Shown one piece after another: positions 1 to 10,644 of a stretch of 64,000 bases of DNA. The stretch is from Cephalopachus bancanus (lineage: Eukaryota > Chordata > Mammalia > Primates > Tarsiidae). The notes beneath the pieces are model-generated. The model was not told the origin of the DNA. It was given only the letters and a program-made list of their open reading frames with translations, and did not search any database. The position numbers were made by a program, and so were the translations under genes. Location: assembly GCA_027257055.1 (NCBI GenBank), contig JAPVLO010000991.1, positions 218,280 through 282,279 of the forward strand. The letters are read 5' to 3'. The stretch's first letter is position 1; every line of letters starts with the position of its first letter.

Positions 1-170
1 AATGTGTAGAATATACATATGGAAACTGAAAAGCCGCAGAAATAAACAAATAATCATACTATCACAACAATAGTATCTAGTAAGTCTTATTTAAATGTGA
101 AAAAGTCTCATCTGCAACCTACTTACTTAACTGCCAGGAAGTAAATTCACTCCAAAATTCTTAATATGGG

Positions 171-427
171 CCAGGCGCAGTGACTCAAGTCTATAATCCC
201 AGCACTTTGGGAGGCTGAGGTGAGAGGATTGCCTGAGCCTACGGGTTCGAGACCATCCTGGGCAACTTGGCGAGACCTTGTCTCTACAATAAATCAATAA
301 AAATTAGCCGGGCATGATGGTGCATGCCTGTAGTTCCAGCTACTTGGAAGGCTGAGGCGGAAAGATCACCTGAGCCCAGGTAGAGGCTGCAATGACCATG
401 AATATGCCACTGTATTCCAGTCTGGGC
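171..427 (+). mobile_element. Alu SINE, dimeric, 3' truncated
   Basis: A left arm starting gccaggcgcagtgactcaag is followed by the A-rich linker and a right arm that stops near 'actgtattccag' with no A-tail. The linker contains the acaataaatcaataaaa type shared by most Alus of the window. Confidence 0.9.
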
Positions 428-615
428 TTAATATGAGCTATACTTCTCATTTTCTCATACCCAAAGCTCTTGAAGATCCTATAACAAATCTATTGAGAAA
501 GATGAAAAGTCCCTCAGAATCTGCTTCTAGAGCTCAGCGTCAATAAAATAAACTCTTACAAGAGCTGAGGATTACTAAGAGTTCAAAAATGAAAGTGCCT
601 TTTGGGATTATGACT

Positions 616-786
616 TAAATCAGGGATCCCCAAACTTTTTAGCACCAGGGATCGGTTTAATGGAAGATAATTTTTCCACGAACTAGGAGTATGGATGGGG
701 GGCGATCATGAGGTATAAGATTCTCATAAGGACAGCGCAACCTGAATCCCACATATGTGCCTAATTATGGGAACCCCTAATTTAAA
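616..786. mobile_element. hAT-type nonautonomous DNA transposon fragment
   Basis: Begins cagggatccccaaac, contains 'ttccacgaactagg' and 'agattctcataagga', and ends near 'gggaacccct'. These are the hallmarks of the hAT relic family with CAGGGGTCCCC-type ends. A second, longer copy lies at 6398-6679. The family is recognised from remembered consensus; the exact subfamily is not resolved. Confidence 0.65.
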
Positions 787-1740
787 GCATGTAACATTTT
801 TTTAAATCTCTTTTAGTAACCCTCTGAGTTTTCTAATCCAAATAATATTAACTTAAAAATAATGAAGGTAGTGGAACAAAAGGTAATTTATAAACAAGCA
901 GTATGCACCTTGTTCATACTCAAAAGCCAGTCCGTACATATGGTGAAAATAAGATAATCATAATGGAAAATATACATACAATTGTTCCATATAACTTCAT
1001 CATATTCTTCCCATCTATGGAAAGGTAGCATGGTTTTCCCAATGAAAAGAAAAGCTGGACTAACTGATTAGGTAATTGTATCACCGGAAAAGCAAGATCT
1101 TATCAAGCAGGGGCCTTAATGCAGATTTGTGGATTGTTTCATTAAATCCTCATAGGCTTTATCATGTAAAATTTAGCATTTTCAAACACAGAATTGTCTT
1201 CTGTTTAAATGAAATATGTTTAAAATACTTTTGTTGAGTGAAAACATGTAAAAATGACTGTTTTTTTATTATCACTATGCTTATTTGTACACCCTTCAAC
1301 TCAAATTCATTAGTGACACAGAAATGTTCTCTTCAGAAATTACTTACCAATACACAATACAGTAGTCTTTGAAAACTTCCTATTATGGAAAATGAACATT
1401 CGCTCTTCCATTGCCCATGTTTAGTGCATTTGTCTCTCTGGTCTGTCTAGAGTAGAGGTGGCTGACAAATACTATCCTATCAACTAGAAGCAAAATTGTG
1501 AGGTTGCTGATAATTCACTTCCTGGAAAACATTGAGTGAAGACTGACATGCAGTGTTAACTTCACAGAACCCATCTACATTAAGCTCGGAAACTTAAAAA
1601 TACAAAGAAGTCATTTTGCTGTAAATGTATCCTCGGATCTTTGGCCTAATAAAAGATGATTATTAAATGTGCTCTTATTTTTACCAAAGTAGTAGCAATT
1701 CATTTTGTGTTACTACTATCACCAGTATTATTACAAAGAG
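787..1740. other. No recognisable element
   Basis: AT-rich single-copy-looking sequence. No ORF of note, RNA gene or repeat could be recognised. Confidence 0.5.
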
Positions 1741-1776
1741 ATGAAGGAGGAGCAGCAGTTACATGTGCTGACTTAC

Positions 1777-1922
1777 ATGGTATGCAAACTCCAGGAGGCC
1801 TCTAGGTGGATTACCTCCCCTGACCCTCACAACAAACACGTGCCAATGAATGTTTTACTGACTCATTGCCACAGGTTTGTTGTGAGGATTAAAGAGAGAG
1901 CATTTGTAGATATTTTAGAAAC
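1777..1922 (-). other. Exon-like hairpin module, copy 1 (acceptor decayed)
   Basis: This is a copy of the module best preserved at 29680-29818. The plus strand shows 'ctgaccctcacaacaaac' followed by 'gtttgttgtgaggattaaag', which pair as an imperfect hairpin. Read on the minus strand, the 3' border is a good splice donor, CCAT|GTAAGT. The 5' border, where other copies have ttgctttcag, reads gctttatgg, so the acceptor AG is lost. The hairpin halves resemble MIR-type SINE 3' regions (antisense then sense). A local plus-strand ORF at 1705-1956 has no recognisable product and I regard it as chance. Confidence 0.45.
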
Positions 1923-1959
1923 CATAAAGCAACAGAGAAAGCTAGTTATAGTATGACTA

Positions 1960-2420
1960 TGCAACACTCCATACCTAAAATAAATGAAGACATGCTAATT
2001 TCCCATTCACAATTTACTTACCTATAAGCATGTGTATTTTATTTTTCAGCTCTATTAGTGATAATGCACTGGCTCTGTAGTTGGAGAACTGGAAAATCCT
2101 ACAGGGGCTAGCAGCAAATCTCTACCATCCGTTATAAGAATGCAGATCACCAATTATGATGCAGAATGAAGCTGTGTTTACTAATAGCAATTCTAAAAAT
2201 ATAGACTCATTCCTCACCAAAAAATATGTAAAATATAACAAACAATAGATAGGTCAAGATGGGAAAAAATGAAGAGGTTAAAACATATGAGAAACACCCC
2301 AAACCAACCAGTAATAATCATGGAGCAAAGACTAGTGAAATAGGAATTCAACACAGCAGGAAGAAAAGTTAAAATTTCCTAAATATATACATAAGCATAC
2401 ATATATTTATTTATTTATTT
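1960..2420. other. No recognisable element
   Basis: AT-rich sequence between the module and the Alu pair; nothing could be identified. Confidence 0.4.
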
Positions 2421-2423
2421 TTT

Positions 2424-2714
2424 TAAATTTTTTTTTTTTGAGTTGGAGTCTCACTCTGTCGCCCAGACTGGAGTGCAGTGGCCGCTCCCGGCCACCGCAG
2501 CCTCGACCTGCTGGGCTCCGGCGATCCTTCCGCCTCAGCCTTCCAAGTAGCTGGAATTACAGGCATGCACTACCACGTCCGGCTGATTTTTTGATTTACT
2601 GTAGAGATGAGGTCTCGCTGCCCAGGAGGGTCTCGAACCCGCGGGCTCAGGCAATCCACTCACCTCAGCCTCCCAAAGGCGCGGGATTACAGGCTGAGCC
2701 ACCGAGCCCGGCTG
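2424..2714 (-). mobile_element. Alu SINE, young local type
   Basis: Starts with T-rich tail and 'gagttggagtctcactctgtc', ends 'gccaccgagcccggc'. It retains CpG dinucleotides (gccgctcccggcc), so it is fairly young. Confidence 0.93.
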
Positions 2715-2742
2715 CATACATATATTTAATAAGAAAATGTTT

Positions 2743-3035
2743 CTGCCAGGTACAGTGGCTCATGCCTGTAATCCAAGCACTTTGCGAGGCGGAAGCAAGA
2801 TTTCCTGAGCCCAAGGGTTCAACACCAGCCTGGGCAACTTTGTGAGACCTTGTCTCTGCAACAATAACAACACAACAAAAACTAGCTGGGCATGGTGGCA
2901 CATGCCTGTGGTCCTAGCTATTTGGGAGACTCAGGTGGAAGGACTCACTGAGCCCAGCAGGTAGAAGCTGTGGTGGTTGTAAGTATGCCACAGCACTCCA
3001 GCCTAGGCCACAGAGTGAGACTCCAACTCAAAATA
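2743..3035 (+). mobile_element. Alu SINE
   Basis: Dimeric element from 'gccaggtacagtggctcatg' to 'gagactccaactcaaaa'. It sits about 30 bp downstream of an opposite-strand Alu, forming an inverted Alu pair. Confidence 0.92.
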
Positions 3036-4080
3036 ATGATAATGATGATGTTTCTGAAATACACACACACACAAAATTTAAGATATCAGGTAACTAGGGG
3101 TTTAACAACATTAATAATGATCAAATCCTGTATTGGTCATTTCTCTCAAATTCATTACCTGTCCAAAACTAACATACTACATATTATTTTTAAAGAATTT
3201 TGATAAAATTCTTCTAATGTTTATTTCCTAATGCAAATCAAAGATATTGTAAAGAGTTATGCAAAAAAGAAAAATGTGGACGATCTGCTACATGAGATTC
3301 TTACTAAATAATATTCTTAACAGTTGCAATAATCAACACAAGGCAATTATGGCTTACAAAATCAAAGAGTTTTTCCTTCCAAAAAACTAGTAACTGATGT
3401 GACATATTAAATAAAAAAGATGACTGCACAACCCATGATGAGCTGAAAGTTTATACAAACTTGTGATGTGATGGGCCAATTCTATGAATGTAACTCTTGA
3501 TGACTTAACAACTTTGATGATGTGGGATATGGATTTACTGAATACTGCAATAATTTTACAGAGACAAGTGGTTATTTTTCTGAAATCATCTGAAAAATAA
3601 AGAGAATTGGTTGACAGTTAATGAAATGAGGCAAGAAAACTAAAAACAAACACTATCTTCCCTGTTTTTTCAGCAGTAATCATACAGCAAAAATAAGAAT
3701 GTATTCAAAAACAAAAATGAAATAAAAAATTGCCAGATAAATAAACTCATAATATGCACAGACATACAGAACTATTTAGTTTCTTTTAGTAGACATAGCA
3801 TTATTTGGATAAGTATTCTTAATTTTAAGGGACTAGGAACGTAACAGGAGTTAAGAAAAAAGTGAAATAAATCAATACATTTGAATATTGAATGTATTTG
3901 CTTAAGTCTTCCAATTATGGTGAGACAGCAATATATTTATTATGAAAAATCAAGACAAATTCATTTCATAAAAAAACAATTTATTCAATTTGTTTTCTGA
4001 GGTACCGTCTAGATTTCTATAGTCACCTTCTGTAAATGAATTATAACATTTGCTCAAATTTATTAACAGATAAACTAACA
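3036..4080. other. No recognisable element
   Basis: AT-rich sequence with a short CA run near 3060. Nothing else could be identified. Confidence 0.4.
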
Positions 4081-4104
4081 ATAAAGATTATTATTAACAT
4101 TTAC

Positions 4105-4262
4105 TTAATGTTTAATCATCAGAGTACATAATATACATTTGGAGATCATTTCATTTAATCTAGTTGACACTCTTATCATATAAAAATCATTATTAGTTTT
4201 ATATCACAGGTTGGTTGTGAGGTTTAAAGAAGTCACATATGTAAAATACTCAGGTGACATAA
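4105..4262 (-). other. Exon-like hairpin module, degenerate copy
   Basis: Contains 'tcatttaatctagttgacac', later 'tatcacaggttggttgtgagg' and 'gtaaaatactcaggtgac', in the same order as the other modules. A donor-like CATTAA|GTAAAT can be read on the minus strand near 4110. The acceptor position is not preserved. Confidence 0.35.
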
Positions 4263-4665
4263 AATATAATAAGCACATCACTGAGCAGTGTATCACAGTA
4301 TTCACCACTGCAGCTATCAAGGCTAATTCTTAATGCCATAGCAATTCCTATTTAGAGACTATGTAAAACATACAAACCCTGGGACTTAAAGATATTAACC
4401 TGGGATGTGTTGCTATTATTAGTAACAATTAAACCTCACTATTATATTGCCCTTGGGTAGTTTCTAGATTTCTCCATCTTCTGGGTTTTAAGTGGATTGC
4501 CAAGACACAATGGTATCAACAAGCAGTAATGTTGCTCCTATCACAGCAAACCATCTTTATTCTACCTGGACAATTTTGAATTGAGTCTCAAATGCAGGCA
4601 TAACTTGATACCTAGAAAAATCTCAAAAGAAGTAAATCATAGGAAACTTTGGCAATAGTGTTAAT
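4263..4665. other. No recognisable element
   Basis: Nothing recognised between the module and the LTR. Confidence 0.4.
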
Positions 4666-4667
4666 AA

Positions 4668-5084
4668 GGAGTCAACTGGCTCACTATTCACAGAAGCCAA
4701 TACTATGGCACTGGCATTTGAGAAAAGGAAAGCTTTACTGCAAGTTGACTGGCAAGGAAATAGATGGAAACACTCAAATCTGTATTCCTGAGCAGAGGAC
4801 AGGGTTGGGTTTTATAAGCATAGAGTAAAGAGGCATGATATGATTAGATCTAGCAATGAGGTATTACCAGGTGGTGAGATCTGACTGGTTCCTGCCATGG
4901 GTAGATGCTAGAGTTCAATCTAGTCAGATCTGGATCCTGCCACGTGGTGTCTGTTTCTTAATTTAGTCTCCACTCCTCAGAATGATTATGTTCCCTCCAA
5001 GGTCACACTCAGTTCATCTGGGCATGCTCAGGCTATGTGACCTTCAACCTGAGGTGAAAAATAACTCACAACTTCCCTACATAA
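4668..5084 (-). mobile_element. Solo LTR, ERV1-like
   Basis: Clearly homologous to the LTR at 17530-17936: shared blocks include 'gggttttataagca', 'tcctgccacgtggtgtc' and 'ttcatctgggcatgctc'. On the minus strand it begins TGTAGGGAAGTTG and contains a TATA-like tttataaaaccc. No matching internal sequence adjoins it directly, so I call it solo. It directly abuts the next ERV remnant. Confidence 0.7.
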
Positions 5085-5094
5085 AAGTTAACCA

Positions 5095-5560
5095 AGAATG
5101 ATCTGATGAAATTATAATCCTCCTCCCTGCTTTATATCTATTCCTCAATCTTCAGGGAAAGGGGACAAGGACTGATCTAGCTACTTTTTGGTGACTAGGG
5201 GCATAGACCTTGGTTAGAGAAATGAAATTGTTTAGTACTTTTCTGTAGGAGTTTCCTGGTATCAGGACTACCTTTTGGATGGAGTTGTTTCCACTGGATT
5301 CAAGGGAAAGGCATAAAGAGTTAATAATTTAAACATTATTCATTCCAAAAAATAAAATTAAAAATACAAATAAACAATCATTCCAAAGAACAAAGGAAAA
5401 GCTTGGATTTGATAACAAAAAGTTCCTGTCCAGGTTCCCAAGCAAGTCTGTTTATGTAAATGAAGAATTGAAACTTAAAACTCTTTTAGTTTTCATTGGT
5501 TGTTAGAGCTGAGCCCTAACTGGCACAGGTAAGCTATAATTGACTGGTTTCTGAGAGGCC
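5095..5560 (-). mobile_element. LTR-like segment, paired with 7740-8000
   Basis: The stretch 5245-5440 matches 7780-7950 (shared 'attccaaagaacaaag', 'aaaagct' and 'ggtatcagg'/'agtatcagggttacc'). On the minus strand both read as a TATA-to-R region. With the integrase remnant between them they could be the two LTRs of one minus-strand provirus. The outer borders are uncertain. Confidence 0.45.
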
Positions 5561-7239
5561 CGAAAGGCTCAGAGTCAAAAGGTACAGTCTTTTGAGGAAC
5601 TCAGAGCACATGTGTGACCCCTGGTTAGCAAATGGATGCAAATATAGGACCAGTTAGTGACTCAGGCAGGGCCTATCTTGAAGAACCGGTTCAAACCTGT
5701 TGACAGACAACATTGCATTTTACAGTTTAGCACAGCACCAGCAACCTGCTCTGGGTCCACCTAGTCCCGCGCATGGATCCTAGTGGCAGAGTAGTGGGCA
5801 ACAGAGTAACTAGAGCTATTTACTTAGAAGAAGCACTCGGGTACCTGTTAAATTTAAGCCAAAGTCTCAGTTCTGGTTGGTTTGGGTTTCCAAATGGAGT
5901 GAGTTTAAAGCGTCAAGAATTGGGGTGGCACGATCCTGGTGAAGGTCTCCTGCTGACATTTGCTAAAACGGGAAGAGCGATTTTAATGAGGAGCTAAATG
6001 CTTAGCACAAACATGAGGAGGATCATTACGACTTGTAGAATGGAATGCAGAAATCCTATACCAGAGGAAACAAGCTGAAAATATCTGAACATTGAAAATT
6101 TAACCTAGTCAGTCTAGCCAGAAAGTTTTTTGAAAGTGTCCTTTTCAGAGAGGTGGCTACCTTAAAGACCTTAGATGTTCCCAATTCAATCTGACTGTAT
6201 TTACCCAGGTATAGCAGCAACTGTTAGCCACAGCACAAACACCATTCTGTGCAGTGCGGTGAGAGTCAAATATGATTTTCTAGGACAACACAATCAAAGG
6301 AGTCTAGTAACTTTTGTTGTGTCCTGGTGGCTTAGGAAGCAGAGTGGTCAATTCTGTTACCGGTGCAGGAAACGTTTCTGACTCCCCAACTGTCATCTAC
6401 AGTGGTCCACAACCTTTTTGGCATCAGGGATTGGTTTCATTGAAGACACCGCTGGGAGCTGGGTTGGGAGGAGATCATCAAGTATTAGATTCTCATAAGG
6501 AGCAGGCAACCTAGACCCCATGCACGCACAGCTCACAACAGGGTCCGTGCTCCCTAGAGAATCTGATCTGACAGAAGGGAGAGCTCCGCTAGTCTGCTGC
6601 TCAACTCCTGCTGTGGCCCAGTTCCTAACAGACCACGGACTGGTACCAGTCTGTAGCCTGGAGGGTTGGAGACCCCTGATCTATGGGGTTATTACTGGTG
6701 CTGGATTGTGCCTCAAGACTGCCGGGTAGCTCTCAGAAAGCATGAGCATGATGGGTAGTGCTGGTGAGGCTAGCTGAATAAAGGGGAATTTGGGTAAAAG
6801 CTGCTCCTTTGGCAAAGTCTCCTGGTGAGGATAATTCAAGAAATATTTCCCATTTTCTAGGGAAGGGACCATGGACTCGGCAGGTTTCGAAGAAGTCACT
6901 TCCCAGAAAGTATATGGGGGGAATGGAACAACTGAAAAAAACAATGACCGAGGGATCCTTAGTTGGGAAAGGATAAGTAAATATTTAGGAACTATCATAA
7001 ATTCGTTACTTATTCCAACTGTCTGAATGAATTCAGAACCATGGGAAGGAGAAGTGTTGGATGTGTTAGGGTTAAGGAGAACTATGGAAAGAGTCACAGG
7101 TCACGGCAGGCTAAACACTGCAGGTCTTTGCCCATTGGGCTTTTATTATTCCATTGGTCCATGAAGCTGCCCCAGAGGACTGAGAGTGGTGACCACAATG
7201 GTTATGTTGATAAACAGGCCAGATTTTACAAACATCTTA
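5561..7239 (-). mobile_element. ERV internal remnant, unassigned portion
   Basis: The region lies between the integrase stretch and the lower LTR-like segment and is interrupted by a hAT element at 6398-6679. A minus-strand open stretch at 6681-7097 (138 codons) continues from the integrase side but shows no motif I can name. The plus-strand ORFs here (5773-5997, 6175-6381) have no recognisable product. Confidence 0.35.
6398..6679. mobile_element. hAT-type nonautonomous DNA transposon, near complete
   Basis: Starts cagtggtccacaacctttttggc and ends ggttggagacccctg, giving inverted CAG...CTG ends. It includes 'agattctcataaggagc' near the middle and 'gaccacggactggtaccag' close to the 3' end. 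Same family as 616-786. It is inserted into the minus-strand ERV remnant. I could not find a convincing 8-bp target duplication. Confidence 0.7.
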
Positions 7240-7609
7240 AATCATCTGCCCTGTAAAATGAGTTCCTCAGTCACTATGAAGCTCCTGAGAGACTTCCCAG
7301 GTTGCTGTAATTTTTCCAGTAAGATCTTAGCTATTTCTGGGGCTGTAGCCTGTTGACAACCTGAGGTTTTAAAATAATTAGAAAACATGCAAACCATAAC
7401 TAGTACATACCAGCTTCTTGAGAGGCAGGGAGCTGAATAAAATCTTGTTTCCATACCTCAAAGGGACCATTTCTTAATGGGAAGTGGCCTATGGAGGCAC
7501 ACAATCGTTTTTCAGCATTGCATTGTGAACAAATTTTACACAGTTGGTATATACTGGATGGGTAATGGTGTGAGAGGAGCCTTGAGAATACTGCCTCCCA
7601 TTGGATCAT
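7240..7609 (-). pseudogene. ERV pol remnant: integrase (two overlapping frames)
   Basis: Minus-strand translation of 7609-7400 carries a zinc-finger-like CKICSQC followed by a PFEVWKQDFIQLP block. The next frame (7454-7242) continues with VLVMVCMFSNYFKTSGCQQATA and ILLEKL. In the gammaretrovirus/ERV1 integrase this is the end of the HHCC domain and the first part of the catalytic core, around its first aspartate. The two pieces are in different frames, so at least one frameshift is present. The expected catalytic D appears in 'WKQDFIQLP'. The product is certainly nonfunctional. The reading is homology by eye to the retroviral integrase family. Confidence 0.75.
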
Positions 7610-7739
7610 TTTATCAATGTTTTAAAGGGTCAGGCCATAGATAAAAGTTAGAATGTCCTTTTATTGACTGTTAGGAAGTAAGAAGTGCCAAGACCATGCT
7701 CTTTTTTCTTTACTCTCTAAGGAAATCTCTTTGTTTCCA

Positions 7740-8000
7740 GAGTATGCCAAGGTCGAGAGTCACCCTGAAGGCCTGATACCAGAAGTTCCCCAGTATCAGG
7801 GTTACCTTTCAGATATAATTGTTTTGACTCTGTTCTAGAGAAAGACAAAAAGAGTTCACAACTTCAACAGTACTCATTCCAAAGAACAAAGAAAAAGCTC
7901 GGGTTTTATAGCAAAAGCTCCTGCTGTCTGCATAAATATTAGCCATTTTACCTTTGACTAACAGAGATGCCTGGGAAGAGCCTACAGTGTGCTTGCTGAG
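7740..8000 (-). mobile_element. LTR-like segment, partner of 5095-5560
   Basis: See the homologous segment at 5245-5440. The minus strand shows a TATA-like gctataaaacccgag (plus 7890-7905). If this is the 5' LTR, only about 130 bp separate it from integrase, so gag and most of pol were deleted. Confidence 0.45.
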
Positions 8001-9390
8001 TAGATACAGTGATAAGAAAAAGGAACTACAGTGGCAGGATTAAGCAAGCTACATCAGGTGTTGATAAAGTGTGGTGAGGATATGAAGAGAACCTTGTAGT
8101 TTGCTAGGGAATTGCCAGAGAGGTGGTGAGTACGATATGAACTGAGAAGAGAGCCTCAGCAGACTGAGGGACATAGACAGTAAGAGGTGACCCTAACACC
8201 ATCTTCTCTGTGGCTCTTACAAAGGATGAGACAGCATCAACTGCTTTTTGAGACAAAAGGGAAGTCCCTGAACAATAGGATCTAACTGCTGACTGTAGTA
8301 TCTTTATGGATCTGGTTTGTGCCTAATTCTGTATTTAATTTCCCTACTTGATTAGATTTAAGACTGTCCCCAGGGCATCCCTAGTTTTGATTAGGGGAAA
8401 AGGGCTAGGGGACTCCATAGGGATTAAGTTGTAGCCAAACACTGGAGGAAATTAGCAGAATTCAGGATCGGGTTCACAGAAAGATCACAACTTAAAAACA
8501 AGGCACTGGGTCACAATCTAGTAAAATAGTACTTTAGTTTTCCTTAGTCTTTTTCTTTCCCCATTGATTATATTGAAAATCTCAGATTTAGAACCTCTTG
8601 AAACCCAAAACAAAGTGGCTCTAGATTTACTTACAGTCTTAAGGTTCTTGAGTCTGCCAAGAAGTGACAGTTTTTACCCACTCACTGTAAAACTGGAAAT
8701 TCTTGAAGCCAGGCATTTTATGCTCATTCTTAAATATGGCATTTCAGCCCAAACCTTGGTTATTATAGCCAATGCATCCATTGGTATCCTGCTTAGAAAG
8801 AGAGGGCAGATTTTTATTGAATTTATATAAATAAAAATAGGAATACTCACATATACTTTATAAATTTGAATAAATCAAGTAGGGAGAAAAAGCAAATGCT
8901 TCCTTCCACCTTTATTTACAAAAGTATACCAAATTATTGCAAACTATAGAAACCTTATAAAAAGAAATTCCCTTCAATCTAGAAAACAAAAAATTTAACT
9001 CAAAAAATTACCTCAATTAATTACTTAATTTCATGTAATTATTTTTCTTTGGCTCAATCTTGATTAGCAATTTTGGACTATAGCAGAAAATACTCCCAGG
9101 GAAGAATTTAAAACAATAACTATGAATGACAAAAATCCAGAACAGCCATAGTCAAAGATCTGATGAGAAGTTAAAATTGACAAGAGAATTTAGGTATTTC
9201 TGGCGTATAAGCAAATTTAACATTGTGACATATACCTCAACATATGAGAATTTTATACATCTCATACAATTGTAGGACACTTTTTAATAACATTAATACA
9301 AACCATTATTTAACTGCATTTCCTATATAATTTACCAAATAAACCAAATCATTTAAGATCTCTATAAGTTGCAGAATAAATCCTTTAAGA
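8001..9390. other. Unassigned sequence
   Basis: Possibly further degraded ERV sequence up to about 8560, then AT-rich DNA. A plus-strand ORF at 8564-8830 (88 codons) has no recognisable domain. Confidence 0.3.
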
Positions 9391-9391
9391 C

Positions 9392-10262
9392 TCTTCAAGA
9401 CGCACACCTAAAAAAAAATCTCATAGTTAATTCATATGGAAATATAAACGACCACGAATAGCCAAAACAGGCAAAAGACACAAACAGACACTTCTCTGAA
9501 GACATACGAGCGGCCAACAGATACATGAAGAAATGTTCAACCTCACTAGTCATCAAGAAAATGCAAATTAAAACTACACTGAGATACCACCTAACTCCAG
9601 TCAGATTGGCCATCATCAATAACTCAAAAAATAACAGATGCTGGAGAGGATGTGGTGAAAAGGTAACACTTCTACACTGTTGGTGGGAGTGTAAACTAGT
9701 ACAGCCTCTGTGGAAATCAGTGTGGCGATTCCTAAAAGCTCTAAAAATCGACCTTCCATATGACCCCACAAGCCTCCTCCTGGGAATATACCCTGAAGAA
9801 CTCAAATCGCTCAATAAAAAAGATACCTGCACATGTATGTTTATTGCAGCATTGTTCATAATAACAAGATCATGTAACCAACCACACTGTCCATCAAAAG
9901 AGGACTGGATTAAAAAAATGTGGTACATATACATGATGGAATACTACGTAGCCATAAAAAAGAACAAAATCATGAACTTCACAGCAACCTGGATGGAACT
10001 AGAGTTTATAATACTGAGTGATCTTTCACAGAAACAAAGATCTGAATATCACATGTTTTCACTTATAAGTGCATCTATCATAATACTATTAGAAAAGGAT
10101 TGACAGTGGCGGGAAACTATGGGGGGGCAGGGAGGGGAGGGGAGGTGGGATTAACGGTAGTCAATTTCTGTCTGGGGACGGGGGGACACCCCTTATCAAC
10201 AAGGGTGCCTGAACGATGTGCATTTGTATACCTAACCCTTAACTGTACCCCACAAATTAAAA
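9392..10262 (+). mobile_element. L1 3' end, 5' truncated
   Basis: Carries the ORF2 C-terminal region; the open stretch 9525-10103 includes the cysteine-motif part [16 protein letters not shown] and later [16 protein letters not shown]. It ends with the family 3' UTR (G-rich 'gggggggcaggg', 'tgtatacctaacccttaact') and an A-tail at about 10255-10275. One of three same-direction L1 3' ends in a row. Confidence 0.93.
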
Positions 10263-10273
10263 AAAAATGTTTA

Positions 10274-10640
10274 AAAAAATGTGGTACATAAACACAATGG
10301 AATATTACACAGCCATAAAAAAGAACAAAATCATGAATTTCGCAGCAACCTGGATGGAACTAGAGTTTATAATACTGAGTGATCTCTCACAGAAACAAAG
10401 ATCTGAGTATCACATGTTCTCACTCTTAAGTGGATCCTGAACAACTATCATAATACTATTAGAAAAGGGTTGACAGTGGCGGGAAACTATGGGGGGGAAG
10501 GGAGGGGAGGGGAGGTGGGATTAACGGTAGTCAATATCTGTCTGGGGACAGTGTGGTTGGTTCCATGATCTTGCTATTGTGAACAATGCTGCGATAACCC
10601 TTAGCTGTAACCCACAATTTTAAAATAAAAAATATGTATT
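10274..10640 (+). mobile_element. L1 3' end, second copy, with internal inverted snippet
   Basis: Repeats the last 350 bp of the preceding L1 (from 'aaatgtggtacata' to the G-rich 3' UTR). At 10546-10597 the expected 3' UTR text is replaced by about 50 nt matching the reverse complement of ORF2 sequence found at about 9835-9885, after which the 3' UTR resumes with 'cccttagctgtaaccc'. This is described further in the findings. Confidence 0.88.
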
Positions 10641-10644
10641 AAAA

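Noticed and set aside
2438..2845. Many 60-140-codon ORFs with [14 protein letters not shown] or similar
   Set aside because: These are translations of Alu elements on either strand, not genes.
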